Source: Halobacteriovoraceae bacterium
GTDB lineage: Bacteria; Bdellovibrionota; Bacteriovoracia; Bacteriovoracales; Bacteriovoracaceae
Direction: 5' to 3'
Assembly: GCA_002712005.1 (NCBI GenBank)
Contig: PASP01000004.1
Span: 179,671-243,670, forward strand
Length of the DNA: 64,000 bases
Shown one piece after another: positions 16,646-25,297 of this stretch. Position numbers and translations under genes: made by a program. Under the pieces are notes generated by a model. That model searched no databases. It had not been told where the DNA came from and saw nothing but the letters and a program-made list of their open reading frames with translations. The first letter of the stretch is position 1, and every line of letters begins with the position of its first letter.

Positions 16646-17569
16646 GTGAAGATTACGGAACTAAAATTAGAGGCGATGGGCAGTTTTTTTGAATATAAAG
16701 CTTATGAAAAAAATTCTTTCTCTGAAGAGTATATTTTAAATGCATTTAATGAAGCACATAAAGAAGTAAAACGAATAGAAAATAAGTTTACAGATTTCAA
16801 AGAAAGTCCATTTAATCAAATTAATGAAAATGCTGGAATAAGAAAAACTATTGTCGATAAAGAGATAATGACACTCGTACTAAGATCTTTTGAAATATCA
16901 AAGATAAGCGAAGGAAGGTTTGACATTTCATTCGCAAGTGTAGGCCATCGCTGGAGATATTATAAAAAGATAGGAATTCCTTTTCCTGATGATGAAAGGA
17001 ATGAGCTTCAAAATTACATTAACTACAAAAAAGTAGAAGTCGATAAAACAAAAATGTCTATATTCCTTCCCCATCAAAAGATGAGAATTGGCTTAGGCGG
17101 TATTGGTAAGGGATATGCAGTTGATAGAGCATATAATATTTTAAAAAAATTTAAACTTAACAATTTTTATATCAATGGGTCAGGAGATATCAAGGTCAGT
17201 TCTAATTTAAACGCACCAAGAAAGTGGAAAATTGGTATAAAAAACCCTTTCAATCCTTCAGTCTATGCAGGCCTTATTCAAGTATCAAACCAAGCTGTAT
17301 CGACATCAGGGAATTATAATCAATATAATCCTATTAATAAGGCTGACCATCACATTATAAGAATCCATAATCCCCAAAATAATATTATCTCAGCTACCGT
17401 AATTCATGAAAACTGTTTAGAGGCAGATTGTTACGGAACTATTTTGATGACAATGAATGTAAAAGATGCAATTACTTGGTTAAATAAGTATAAGCTATCC
17501 GGAACATTAATTGATCAATCAGGAGCTTCATATTTATCTAAATTAGCTCTTTCCCAATTTGGAAAGTAA
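16646..17569 (+). CDS. apbE: ApbE-family FAD:protein FMN transferase
   Basis: 307 residues. ApbE enzymes cleave FAD and attach FMN to a Thr/Ser of target proteins. Visible landmarks: RFDISFASVGHRW near 92-104, RIGLGGIGKGYAVDRA near 147-162, INGSGDI, AVSTSGNYNQY and the metal site EADCYGTIL (Asp261, Thr265). In most relatives the third begins DLGGIAKGYA; here Gly replaces that Asp. There is no signal peptide from the GTG start at 16646 and no open signal sequence upstream, which is unusual because most ApbE proteins are exported. The likely target is the DUF3570 barrel two genes upstream. Confidence 0.85.
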   Translation: MKITELKLEAMGSFFEYKAYEKNSFSEEYILNAFNEAHKEVKRIENKFTDFKESPFNQINENAGIRKTIVDKEIMTLVLRSFEISKISEGRFDISFASVGHRWRYYKKIGIPFPDDERNELQNYINYKKVEVDKTKMSIFLPHQKMRIGLGGIGKGYAVDRAYNILKKFKLNNFYINGSGDIKVSSNLNAPRKWKIGIKNPFNPSVYAGLIQVSNQAVSTSGNYNQYNPINKADHHIIRIHNPQNNIISATVIHENCLEADCYGTILMTMNVKDAITWLNKYKLSGTLIDQSGASYLSKLALSQFGK

Positions 17570-17597
17570 TTCTCCTCGAATCATACAAAAAAATCAT

Positions 17598-18638
17598 ATG
17601 AATTTAATAATATATTTTTGCATCTTACTTTCGTTCTCAAATTCTCTTTTAGCAAAAGATAGTCAACGATTACCTCAAATCCATCGTCCCAAAAAAGATT
17701 CAGCATGGCTGCCCCTTACCTACTTGGCCAATGGAACTTTTGATGTCATTCAAAACCCCTATTGGTTTTCTCAAAGAAATTACGGCAATAAAGTCGGCGT
17801 TTTCTGGGATAGAGTTAAAGATCCTCATCACAATATTAAAAAGGATGGAGGATATAGAAAATTAATAGAGGATGAGTTTTTTAGCTCAAGAGTTCTACCC
17901 AATATAGGACTTCATGCTATCGGCGGTGCTTACGATACTCTTTGGTTGCGCCAATATTTTGAATATTATAATGTTCCTGCTGCCGGATTTTTCTCCTTTC
18001 TCTTCACTTACGGAGCTCATGTTGGTAACGAAGCTCTAGAAACCACAAGTGATGAAATTACTTCTCACGATCACATCGCAGATATTTATATTTTTGATGT
18101 CGCCGCTTTCCTCATGTCTTATTCCCCAACAATTATGAATTATCTCGTTAAAGATTTAGATATGAAGGCCTGGCATTTTAATCCTGTCTATGACCTCAAT
18201 CACGATGATTTTTTCAATGCTGGACTTAACTATATTTTTCGCCCCAAGGCCCTCAGCTTTGGAAATAATAAATTTAGACCCCTCTACTTCTTAGGAATGC
18301 AAACCATGCTTGGACTCTCCTATGACTACAGTCGAGAGAATACCCTTACCACGGCAGCTGGAATGAGTTTAACGAATCCCCTTAAACAAAAGGGACGATT
18401 TGTTGGCGCTTTCTTTCATGAATACCAGGGTGAATTAGAGGCCTCCCTTTTTCTTAATGGCTCTGAAGACTTTCGTTATCGCCTAAACTTATACGATACC
18501 TTTTTCTATCGCTTTATGAATGCCAATCAGTCTAAATCCTATCAAGTTGGACTTGTTCTTGGAGAGAAGAAAGGTTCTGATTACGCATTCGGAATAAATA
18601 TTAATCTTCCGATTGGAATAGGCGCTATCTCCGATTAA
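17598..18638 (+). CDS. Secreted or outer-membrane protein of unknown function, 346 aa
   Basis: Signal peptide MNLIIYFCILLSFSNSLLA. Residues 30-200 contain His-rich and aromatic stretches (IGLHAIGGAYDTLWLRQYFEYYN, split; EITSHDHIADIYIFD) and the C-terminal half has alternating strands like a barrel (LSYDYSR, FVGAFFHEYQG, FRYRLNLYDTFFYRF). I do not recognise the family. The upstream in-frame start at 17559 overlaps apbE; ATG 17598 gives the signal peptide. It could be the last gene of the DUF4266 cluster or independent. It ends on TTAA shared with the stop of the convergent kinase gene. Confidence 0.65.
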   Translation: MNLIIYFCILLSFSNSLLAKDSQRLPQIHRPKKDSAWLPLTYLANGTFDVIQNPYWFSQRNYGNKVGVFWDRVKDPHHNIKKDGGYRKLIEDEFFSSRVLPNIGLHAIGGAYDTLWLRQYFEYYNVPAAGFFSFLFTYGAHVGNEALETTSDEITSHDHIADIYIFDVAAFLMSYSPTIMNYLVKDLDMKAWHFNPVYDLNHDDFFNAGLNYIFRPKALSFGNNKFRPLYFLGMQTMLGLSYDYSRENTLTTAAGMSLTNPLKQKGRFVGAFFHEYQGELEASLFLNGSEDFRYRLNLYDTFFYRFMNANQSKSYQVGLVLGEKKGSDYAFGININLPIGIGAISD

Positions 18639-19252
18639 GGAATGCGAGGAAAGAAGAGATTAACGAGATATCCTTCGTCTTGAGTATTGAGCATAGATGC
18701 TGAGCCATTCATCCTATTCATATTTCTTTGAACAATTTCTAGACCTTGCCCGTGAGGAATCATCCCACTTGATCGAGATGAACGTTGGCCTTGGCCTTGA
18801 CCGTTATCGCGAATGACGATGTGAAGTCCCTCATCTCCTACACTAAGATTATATTCAACCATATCAGCTTGAGCATTTGCTGAATTTGAGACTAAATTAT
18901 CTAATACTTGAAAGAATAGACTTTTATCAAAGTCTATATAGAAATCCAGAATGGCTTCAACTTTTTCATAATCATAATTAAAGATGATACGAGGATAGAG
19001 AGTATTAAGATCTCGTAAACATTCGAGAAGATGTAGGTTTAACTCTCTAATGCCAACTTTTTCAAGAAGGATCGACTCCTCGCCATTGGCCAATAGGTAA
19101 ACACGATCAAGAAGATAGCTCATTTGCTGCAAACACTTTTCATAAGAAGCTGTTTCTGAATGGGGAACTTTTCCCTCAAATTGCTCTTGAAAACACTGAA
19201 GGAGTGTAATTTTATTACGAATATCGTGGATACATGAATTGATGTCTGACAT
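18635..19252 (-). CDS. Orphan histidine-kinase core (DHp and ATPase domains)
   Basis: 205 residues without a sensor or membrane segment. The H-box is CIHDIRNKITLL (His near residue 9), followed by a helical dimerisation domain and an ATPase domain with N-box VLDNLVSNSANAQA, G1 DNGQGQG and a second glycine box HGQGLEIVQRN. A soluble kinase core of this size without a sensor domain probably acts with another protein or autophosphorylates in complex. No response regulator is adjacent. It lies 63 bases downstream of arsH on the same strand, but a link to arsenic is not shown. Confidence 0.8.
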   Translation of the reverse strand: MSDINSCIHDIRNKITLLQCFQEQFEGKVPHSETASYEKCLQQMSYLLDRVYLLANGEESILLEKVGIRELNLHLLECLRDLNTLYPRIIFNYDYEKVEAILDFYIDFDKSLFFQVLDNLVSNSANAQADMVEYNLSVGDEGLHIVIRDNGQGQGQRSSRSSGMIPHGQGLEIVQRNMNRMNGSASMLNTQDEGYLVNLFFPRIP

Positions 19253-19315
19253 TCGTCTATCTTATGAAGATTTCTTCAAATATTCTATATTTTTAAGCTT
19301 AAGAATTCTTAATCT

Positions 19316-20014
19316 TTATAAACTTTTATTCTTTTTTGCCTCTTCAAAAGTCTTATTTTTCAGAGACTTACGCTCACTATAGCGATCAACAAGAAAAGAG
19401 GCATGGTCTCTTGTAAGATAGGTAAATCGCATGAGCTCCTCCATAACATCAACCACACGTTCACGAAAAGAGGAGTCTTTCATCTCTCCACTTTCTTCAA
19501 ACTCCTGATAAGCTTTGGCCACTGAAGATTGATTAGGAATGGTGATCATTCTCATCCATCGCCCGAGAATTCTCATATTATTTACAGCGTTGAAACTTTG
19601 GCTTCCTCCGCTCACTTGTAGCAGAGCGAGGGTTCTTCCTTGGGTTGGTCTCACTGCTCCTATGCTTAGAGGAATCCAGTCAATTTGAGTCTTCATCAAT
19701 CCAGACATATTCCCATGAAGCTCGGGCGAGCTCCACACTTGAGCTTCTGACCATAGACTTAAATTTCTTAGCTCTTGAACCTTAGGATGATCTACTGATT
19801 TATCATGATCAAAAAGAGGAAGTCCTGTAGGGTCAAAGAACTTCACTTCAGCACCCATAAACTCAAGGATTCTCCCCGCTTCTTCTGCAAGCAAGCGTGA
19901 ATAAGATCTCTCTCTTAAAGATCCATAGAGAACTAATACTCTTGGAGCATGATCTGAATTCGTTTTTTGACTCTCATCTCTCAAATTGAAAACTTCATTT
20001 TCTAAATACTTCAT
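19316..20014 (-). CDS. arsH: ArsH, NADPH-dependent FMN reductase / organoarsenical oxidase
   Basis: About 232 residues. ArsH-type flavodoxin-like fold: [20 protein letters not shown] (phosphate loop), then [20 protein letters not shown] and [17 protein letters not shown] in pieces, which are strong ArsH signatures. In known systems ArsH oxidises trivalent organoarsenicals. ATG 20014 overlaps the acr3 stop (TAATG), with GGAG 6 bases upstream inside acr3; a TTG four codons earlier is less likely. Last gene of the arsenic operon. Confidence 0.93.
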   Translation of the reverse strand: MKYLENEVFNLRDESQKTNSDHAPRVLVLYGSLRERSYSRLLAEEAGRILEFMGAEVKFFDPTGLPLFDHDKSVDHPKVQELRNLSLWSEAQVWSSPELHGNMSGLMKTQIDWIPLSIGAVRPTQGRTLALLQVSGGSQSFNAVNNMRILGRWMRMITIPNQSSVAKAYQEFEESGEMKDSSFRERVVDVMEELMRFTYLTRDHASFLVDRYSERKSLKNKTFEEAKKNKSL

Positions 20015-21045
20015 TAATATCTCCAACGATTGGCCAGTTTAACCAAACTTAACATAATAGGAACTTCAATAAGAACCCCTACCACTGTCGCTAAAGCAGC
20101 TCCCGAATTTAACCCAAACAAAGCGATGGCCACGGCAACAGCAAGTTCAAAAAAATTACTCGCCCCAATCATTGAGCCAGGAGAAAGAATGCAGTGAGGG
20201 AACTTCATTTTCCTTCCGATGGCCCATGTTATAAAGAAAATAAAATAGGTCTGTAGGGTAAGAGGAATAGCTATTAGAAGAATATGAAAGGGATTCTGAA
20301 TAATCGTCTCTCCTTGAAAAGAAAAAAGTAAAATCAATGTTGAGAGCAACGCCAAAATGGATACAGGTTTTAACTTGGGAAGAAAGACTTCTTCAAACCA
20401 TAGTCGACCTTTTGCTCCTATAATCAGACGATTGACAACAAAGCCCGCAACGAGAGGAAAAATAACAAACACGACGACTGAGGTTAAAAGCGTATTCATG
20501 GGAATCGTGATTTGAGTGATACCTAAGAGAAGTTTTACAATTGGAATAAAGGCTACCAAGAGGATGAGATCATTTACAGATACTTGAACGAGAGTGTACT
20601 CGGGATCACCCTTGGTTAAATACGACCAGACAAAAACCATGGCCGTACAGGGAGCTGCCCCAAGAAGAATGGCTCCGGCAATATACTGAGAAGCTATTTC
20701 AGGGTTGAGAAAGGAAGCAAAAACTTTATCAAAGAAAATCCAAGCAAAGAACGCCATGGTAAAAGGCTTAATTAACCAATTCACAATAACCGTTAAAACT
20801 AATCCTGAAGGATTCTTTCCGACTTTTCCAATGGAGGTAAAATCAATCTGAACCATCATGGGAAAAATCATAAACCAAACCAAAATGGCGACAGGAAGAT
20901 TAACGGTTGCAATAGACATTGTACTTAGAGGAAGGACACTCTCAGAGAAAAAATGTCCAATGAGAACACCGACCCCAATACAAAGGGCAACCCATAGGGA
21001 AAGATATCTTTCAAAAAATCCAATTTGTTCTTGTTTCTCGTTCAT
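20014..21045 (-). CDS. acr3: ACR3-type arsenite efflux permease
   Basis: 343 residues with about ten transmembrane segments, the usual ACR3 length. The conserved Cys of the permease is in [17 protein letters not shown] (Cys133), and a conserved Glu lies in [18 protein letters not shown]. Exports arsenite across the inner membrane. It sits in an arsenic operon between arsC and arsH, overlapping the arsH start. An AGGATAAC site precedes the ATG, and a 10-bp tandem repeat lies between it and arsC (21066-21085). Confidence 0.95.
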   Translation of the reverse strand: MNEKQEQIGFFERYLSLWVALCIGVGVLIGHFFSESVLPLSTMSIATVNLPVAILVWFMIFPMMVQIDFTSIGKVGKNPSGLVLTVIVNWLIKPFTMAFFAWIFFDKVFASFLNPEIASQYIAGAILLGAAPCTAMVFVWSYLTKGDPEYTLVQVSVNDLILLVAFIPIVKLLLGITQITIPMNTLLTSVVVFVIFPLVAGFVVNRLIIGAKGRLWFEEVFLPKLKPVSILALLSTLILLFSFQGETIIQNPFHILLIAIPLTLQTYFIFFITWAIGRKMKFPHCILSPGSMIGASNFFELAVAVAIALFGLNSGAALATVVGVLIEVPIMLSLVKLANRWRY

Positions 21046-21065
21046 TGTGTTATCCTGGTGTTAGC

Positions 21066-21085
21066 TGATCTTCACTGATCTTCAC
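21066..21085. repeat. Two tandem copies of a 10-bp unit between arsC and acr3
   Basis: TGATCTTCAC occurs twice without a gap at 21066-21075 and 21076-21085, in the 45-base spacer between arsC and acr3. Function unknown. Confidence 0.8.
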
Positions 21086-21090
21086 TAATT

Positions 21091-21510
21091 TTAAGAGAGT
21101 TCTTCCCTTTTCAATAAGGTTTCGTGAATTTCATCTCTTACTCTTCTATATACTTTTATAATTTCTTCTTCGTCCGTAAAATTCTTCGTCAATCGTGGAG
21201 GATCATCAAAACCTATATGAATAGTCTTTCCACCGGGAAAGAAGGGACAATTCTCATGGGCATCGGAACACACCGTAAAGATATAATCCATGTGAATCCT
21301 TTCAGGTAGCTCGTCAGTGGTCTTCGAATAATGATCACTCATATCGATTCCTACTTCTTGCATAACTTTAACTGCGTAAGGATTCATTCCATGTTTCATA
21401 GTACATGCACTAAATATTTGGTAATTATGTCCATAGAGTTTCTTTGCCCAAGCTTCGGCCATTTGTGATCGACATGAGTTTCCCGTACAAAGAAAGAGTA
21501 TTGTTTTCAT
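21091..21510 (-). CDS. arsC: Arsenate reductase, thioredoxin-coupled (LMW phosphatase-like)
   Basis: Reduces arsenate to arsenite for export by Acr3. 139 residues with the low-molecular-weight phosphatase loop CTGNSCRS (Cys8, Cys13) and a second Cys pair, CSDAHENC (Cys81, Cys88), the arrangement of the thioredoxin-coupled enzyme of S. aureus pI258 (Cys10, 82, 89). The gene overlaps the regulator by 4 bases (ATGA) and is followed by acr3. Confidence 0.95.
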   Translation of the reverse strand: MKTILFLCTGNSCRSQMAEAWAKKLYGHNYQIFSACTMKHGMNPYAVKVMQEVGIDMSDHYSKTTDELPERIHMDYIFTVCSDAHENCPFFPGGKTIHIGFDDPPRLTKNFTDEEEIIKVYRRVRDEIHETLLKREELS

Positions 21511-21941
21511 TTTTCACTTACCTTTATTTTTTCTACATCACATTTTTCTTCAAAGAAGCAATCAAGAATTGGGCATTCAGACAAAGGAATCGTTTTATCT
21601 TCACAACAATTTGCAAGGGATGAAAGGGAGTCTTTCATACGCTTGAGATCCTTCATTTTTTCATCAATTTCTCTTATCTTATGTTCTGTTTTAAGAAGAA
21701 TATCTTTGCATTGAGAGGTTGATTGAACACTGAGTTCAAGAAGTTCCTTCGTTTCACTAAGTGTAAACCCAAGTTGCTGAGACCTCTTTATAAACCTAAT
21801 CTTTGTCACAAGATCTGAGGAATAATAACGAAATCCTCCAACCTTCTCAGGTTGAATAAGAAGTCCCTTTCTTTCATAAAATCTAATGGTCTCCACCCCT
21901 ACTTCAGCGGCTTTGGCCAATTTTCCAATAGTTAGTCTCAT
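21507..21941 (-). CDS. MerR-family regulator heading the arsenic operon
   Basis: 144 residues. N-terminal winged helix-turn-helix of the MerR family (LTIGKLAKAAEVGVETIRFYERKGLL, in two parts), a long dimerisation helix (about 75-110) and a Cys-rich C-terminus: Cys78, Cys112/113, Cys123, Cys128 and Cys134. Cys78, 112 and 123 lie near the positions of the three metal-binding Cys in Hg-sensing MerR. It is first in an operon with arsC, acr3 and arsH, genes usually controlled by ArsR, so an arsenite-sensing MerR is likely. The start lies close to its own promoter, so the transcript may be leaderless. Confidence 0.9.
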   Translation of the reverse strand: MRLTIGKLAKAAEVGVETIRFYERKGLLIQPEKVGGFRYYSSDLVTKIRFIKRSQQLGFTLSETKELLELSVQSTSQCKDILLKTEHKIREIDEKMKDLKRMKDSLSSLANCCEDKTIPLSECPILDCFFEEKCDVEKIKVSEK

Positions 21942-21949
21942 AGAAACAT

Positions 21950-21979
21950 CCTATACTCCGTACTATAGTACATAGTCAA
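21950..21979 (-). promoter_or_regulatory. MerR-type promoter and operator of the arsenic operon
   Basis: On the minus strand: TTGACT (21979-21974), 18 bases, then TATAGG (21955-21950), with an alternative -10 TAGGAT two bases later (20-base spacer). The overlong spacer of MerR-regulated promoters holds a dyad with the perfect palindrome GTACTATAGTAC (21960-21971), continuing into GTACGGAGT as in mer operators. Confidence 0.7.
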
Positions 21980-22081
21980 TTCTCTTTATTCCTTTTCACC
22001 TTCCCTAATTAAATAAAGATTTTCTAAGTATATTTTTCAAAGAAATTGGAGAAATTGATCTCGGTGGGATATGTGCTTTCT

Positions 22082-22828
22082 ATGAAAATTATAAATTTGA
22101 TTTTATTTACTCTCACTATAGCTAACTTATTGCAATCAGCTAGTTTTGCAGATCAATTTGACGACCTAGGTGATGCCCTCTTCGATCCCAAGCTCCCTAT
22201 TTGCAGTGACTCGCTCGTTCGATTATCTAAAGAACCTCTAGATTGTAACTTCGAAGAGGCTCCAGGAAGTCAGCCAAAATTTGATATCCCTGCTCTTGAA
22301 TTAGACCATATCGATCTCCAAGAAATTTTCAATGGAGCGGAGTCAAGTGGAGGCCGTCTCGTCAATCCAATGGGAAGGGCCTCTCGTCCTCTAACACCAT
22401 TTTCCTTCTCAGTGAGCTGTAAGGCTTCCCTAATTTCAGATGGAAAAAAACGAGTTAGCTTTCTCTCAACTCAATCGTTTGAAATGAATCAAGATAAATA
22501 TGAATTATCTCTTTCCGATAAGAAGTGGCTGCATTCTCTTATGGAAGGAAATACTTTTGAAGAGAGACGCAGAATTCCGATCTCTTTTAGCCCAAATATT
22601 GACCTCTCAAAGTTTTCCATTCAACTCACCTATCCTCAAAGATATGTTGGTGATAACCGCCTCAATCTTAGAGTATGTGAACAAACTCGAGACCATGATT
22701 TTAGAATATGCTCACAAAAGGAAATGAGTCTATCTAAAGAATCCATTTTAGTTGAACTTTACTCTGAAGTTCAAAATCGACAACAAATCATTCTGAAGAC
22801 TCTTCGAATTAACTGTCAGATTCATTAA
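22082..22828 (+). CDS. Secreted protein of unknown function, 248 aa
   Basis: Signal peptide MKIINLILFTLTIANLLQSASFA, then an acidic segment and a beta-rich region (FSFSVSCKASLIS, FSIQLTYPQRYVGDNRLNLRVC). Several Cys suggest disulfides. Not recognised. I use the ATG at 22082, which gives the signal peptide, rather than the TTG 36 bases earlier. It overlaps the end of the convergent TIGR02147 gene by 20 bases. Confidence 0.65.
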   Translation: MKIINLILFTLTIANLLQSASFADQFDDLGDALFDPKLPICSDSLVRLSKEPLDCNFEEAPGSQPKFDIPALELDHIDLQEIFNGAESSGGRLVNPMGRASRPLTPFSFSVSCKASLISDGKKRVSFLSTQSFEMNQDKYELSLSDKKWLHSLMEGNTFEERRRIPISFSPNIDLSKFSIQLTYPQRYVGDNRLNLRVCEQTRDHDFRICSQKEMSLSKESILVELYSEVQNRQQIILKTLRINCQIH

Positions 22829-23633
22829 TTCCAAAGAAGTCAATCGTAATGACCTGTAACTTTTCTTCGGGAGATATTTTAATTATCTCCCGTGCATCTT
22901 CAATCGCCTTAATCAAAATCTCTTTTACCCTTGGTACATCTTTGTAAGACATAGATAACACGCTTGAATAATGCAAATCTGATTCGTGATTGCGATCAAT
23001 GCTTTGAATCGCTTGATTTCTCCAGTTCGTATGATGTCTTCTAATTTGCACGCTATCCTTACTTAAATGGATACGCGTTAAACCAATTTTAAATCTTCCC
23101 TCACTTTCATGGGCCAACCCAGTTCGCTCTAAGAAATGAAGAACATCCTGAATTTGAACAAGTGGTAATCTTAGATATTGAGAAATAGATAGAGGTGTCT
23201 GGTAGCGTTCTATAGACAGTAAAATATGTACAGCGGCATAATACCAAGCTGAATAATAGATATGTTGATTAGTTTCATCTAAACTATCTTTAATATTTAA
23301 TCTTTCTTTTAAATTGGTTCTCTGCTCTAAAATTTCTAAAATTTCATGGCGAAAATGACTTTCTAACTCTTCACTTCCCGCCCTTGCATATTGAACGAGG
23401 AGAATGAAAAATTTTGACTCTTCTTTATTATGATTCCAAAACTGATTGAGTTTAACTGCTTGCTCTAAAGAAAAGTGAACATGCTGATTTAAAACCTGAC
23501 TAATGAATGCAGTCTGACAGCCTAAGAAATTGGCCATCTTAAGCCTAAGACCTCTTCCTCGACCCGGTGAGTTTATAATTTTTTCCTGGATATATTCTTT
23601 ATAATCTAAGAAATCAAAGATCGTTTTCTTCAT
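22809..23633 (-). CDS. TIGR02147 / DUF4423 family protein
   Basis: 274 residues; the layout fits the TIGR02147 family, which is expanded in Fibrobacter and Bdellovibrionota. The start IFDFLDYKEYIQEKI is characteristic, followed by a helix-turn-helix-like region (KMANFLGCQTAFISQVLNQH) and the DUF4423 C-terminal region with RRHHTNWRNQAIQSI. Likely a DNA-binding regulator, though the role is not established. The ATG is at 23633. It diverges from a small secreted protein gene at 23771 and may regulate it. Confidence 0.85.
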   Translation of the reverse strand: MKKTIFDFLDYKEYIQEKIINSPGRGRGLRLKMANFLGCQTAFISQVLNQHVHFSLEQAVKLNQFWNHNKEESKFFILLVQYARAGSEELESHFRHEILEILEQRTNLKERLNIKDSLDETNQHIYYSAWYYAAVHILLSIERYQTPLSISQYLRLPLVQIQDVLHFLERTGLAHESEGRFKIGLTRIHLSKDSVQIRRHHTNWRNQAIQSIDRNHESDLHYSSVLSMSYKDVPRVKEILIKAIEDAREIIKISPEEKLQVITIDFFGINESDS

Positions 23634-23770
23634 AAAATCAATACATTACATAGAAAGTTAATAATTTACTTAACTTATTATATATAAATTAATTAAAAAA
23701 ACCTATATGTATTTCTACCTACGCAGTAGAACCCTCTCAGATTAATAACCGATCTCAAAGGGGATACATC

Positions 23771-24154
23771 ATGAAACTACTTATCGCACTATTTTCCATT
23801 CTTACTTTTCTTTCTTCCCACGCAGAAAGATGGGACACTACCCAATATCGTCCCTGCCGTTCTGCTGACTATGACCTCCTACAAGCTTCTCTTTCGAAAG
23901 ATGGACCACTTATCAAAGAACTTATCGAAACGGAGGCCCTCGCACATGAAGCCCTATGCTTGGTAAAAAAGAATGAAGTTCAATTGCTTAGACCTACCGT
24001 ATGCGGAATAATGATTCCAAATATAAGTGAATTCAAAATTAGAACTCAAGCTCAAGCGCTCTTTACTATTGTAGTTGATGCAAGCTACCAGTCTTGTGTG
24101 AGAATGAGAGTCATTCCTACGATTGAATCTCTTCAATACCAATCTTCAAAATAA
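23771..24154 (+). CDS. Small secreted protein, 127 aa
   Basis: Signal peptide MKLLIALFSILTFLSSHA, then a mature domain with four Cys at CRSAD, ALCLV, TVCGIM and QSCVRM, probably two disulfides. No family recognised. GGGGATACATC precedes the ATG. It diverges from the TIGR02147 regulator 137 bases away. An inverted repeat follows at 24165-24200. Confidence 0.65.
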   Translation: MKLLIALFSILTFLSSHAERWDTTQYRPCRSADYDLLQASLSKDGPLIKELIETEALAHEALCLVKKNEVQLLRPTVCGIMIPNISEFKIRTQAQALFTIVVDASYQSCVRMRVIPTIESLQYQSSK

Positions 24155-24164
24155 TATTCTTTCA

Positions 24165-24200
24165 TCATTCTGGCCTCATGACTTTGAGAGGCCAGAATGA
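24165..24200 (+). terminator. Perfect 13-bp hairpin downstream of the small secreted protein gene
   Basis: TCATTCTGGCCTC (24165-24177) and GAGGCCAGAATGA (24188-24200) are exact complements with a 10-base loop. No run of T follows immediately, so it is either an atypical terminator or an mRNA-stabilising 3' structure. Confidence 0.55.
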
Positions 24201-24320
24201 AATTTAAGATTTCTTTACCTTCAAACCATTGTGACAATTTTGGCGATCATAAAATGCAGCCCCTTGCTCTGCCTGGCTTCCTATCTAAAATGACTCTATA
24301 ACTTTAACTTGGAGTTTTTT

Positions 24321-25229
24321 TTGAAATTAAAACAATGTCTCTTACCTATAATGATTCTCGCGAGCTCTCCCCTATTGGCCAATACCCTTGAATGCCCAAC
24401 AAGTGAAGGAATAGGCCGCTGTCAAAAAGAGGCAAAACTCTTTTGTGAAAATTCAAACTATCATTTAAAAAAACAACAAAACCATTATTTAATAACTTGC
24501 TCAAAAGCCTCTACTGAATCTTCTGAATTTTCTGACAAAGAAGAAAAACTTAAAACGCAAGAAGTCGTTGAACAAGAAAGTTCAAGTGACTCTAAAGGCT
24601 CTTCTCAACCTAGGAAATATTACGGAGTGATTCAAGAGGAGTCTAAACCTGCTAAACTCAGGCTTGCTCTTGGTTTAGGTTATTTGAGTTCAGCAACGGT
24701 AAAAGCTGATATTACGGCGTACAATAGAAGTAACGGCGCGACTGTACTTGGTGATATCGAGATGGAAACCGAATCGGGTATCAGTCTAAATTTAGAAGCT
24801 CGGTACTTACGACAAAATGACTGGGGCTTTACAGCAGGTATGGATATAGATGCTGCTCGTGATTTAGAGTCAGGAACGATGACAATTAATGGTACAACCA
24901 TTAATTCTACAGCATCAGATGATCCGGATACATTAACCAGTATCATTCTCTACGGGAATCTCGTTTATAAATTTGATCATTTCTATGTCCCCTTTGGACT
25001 CAATATGGCCTTTGTTGATTATGAATCGACTGGATATGTTATTGATTCAACCCCATCAATTGGTATTCAATTTGGAATAGGTTATGAACTGGATTCAAAC
25101 TTTGCATTTGAGTTGATGGCCAGAGGAACATCTTATGATCTTGAATATACGGATGGCTCAGTTGAGATAAAATTTGAAGATGCCCTCACTACTGATGTCG
25201 CCCTTCGAGCAAAGTACATTTTCTTCTAA
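24321..25229 (+). CDS. Outer-membrane beta-barrel protein, 302 aa
   Basis: Signal peptide ending PLLA; the mature N-terminus has four Cys in a short domain (LECPTSEGIGRCQKE, FCENSN, ITCSKA), then a Ser/Glu-rich linker and an OmpW-like or small-porin-like eight-strand barrel (about 115-302) ending in YIFF. The start is taken as TTG at 24321 because GGAG lies 6 bases upstream; TTG at 24309 is upstream of that site. No recognised partner. It could bind or anchor something through the Cys-containing domain. Confidence 0.75.
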   Translation: MKLKQCLLPIMILASSPLLANTLECPTSEGIGRCQKEAKLFCENSNYHLKKQQNHYLITCSKASTESSEFSDKEEKLKTQEVVEQESSSDSKGSSQPRKYYGVIQEESKPAKLRLALGLGYLSSATVKADITAYNRSNGATVLGDIEMETESGISLNLEARYLRQNDWGFTAGMDIDAARDLESGTMTINGTTINSTASDDPDTLTSIILYGNLVYKFDHFYVPFGLNMAFVDYESTGYVIDSTPSIGIQFGIGYELDSNFAFELMARGTSYDLEYTDGSVEIKFEDALTTDVALRAKYIFF

Positions 25230-25241
25230 TTTTTTTTTCTC

Positions 25242-25269
25242 TTGCACATGAAGTAAATAAAAATATAAT
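25242..25269 (+). promoter_or_regulatory. Sigma-70-type promoter of the small lipoprotein gene
   Basis: TTGCAC (25242-25247), 16 bases, then TATAAT (25264-25269), 28 bases upstream of the ATG at 25298. The -10 is a perfect consensus. Confidence 0.6.
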
Positions 25270-25297
25270 TTTATAAAATTAAACAAAAGGGAAAAAA

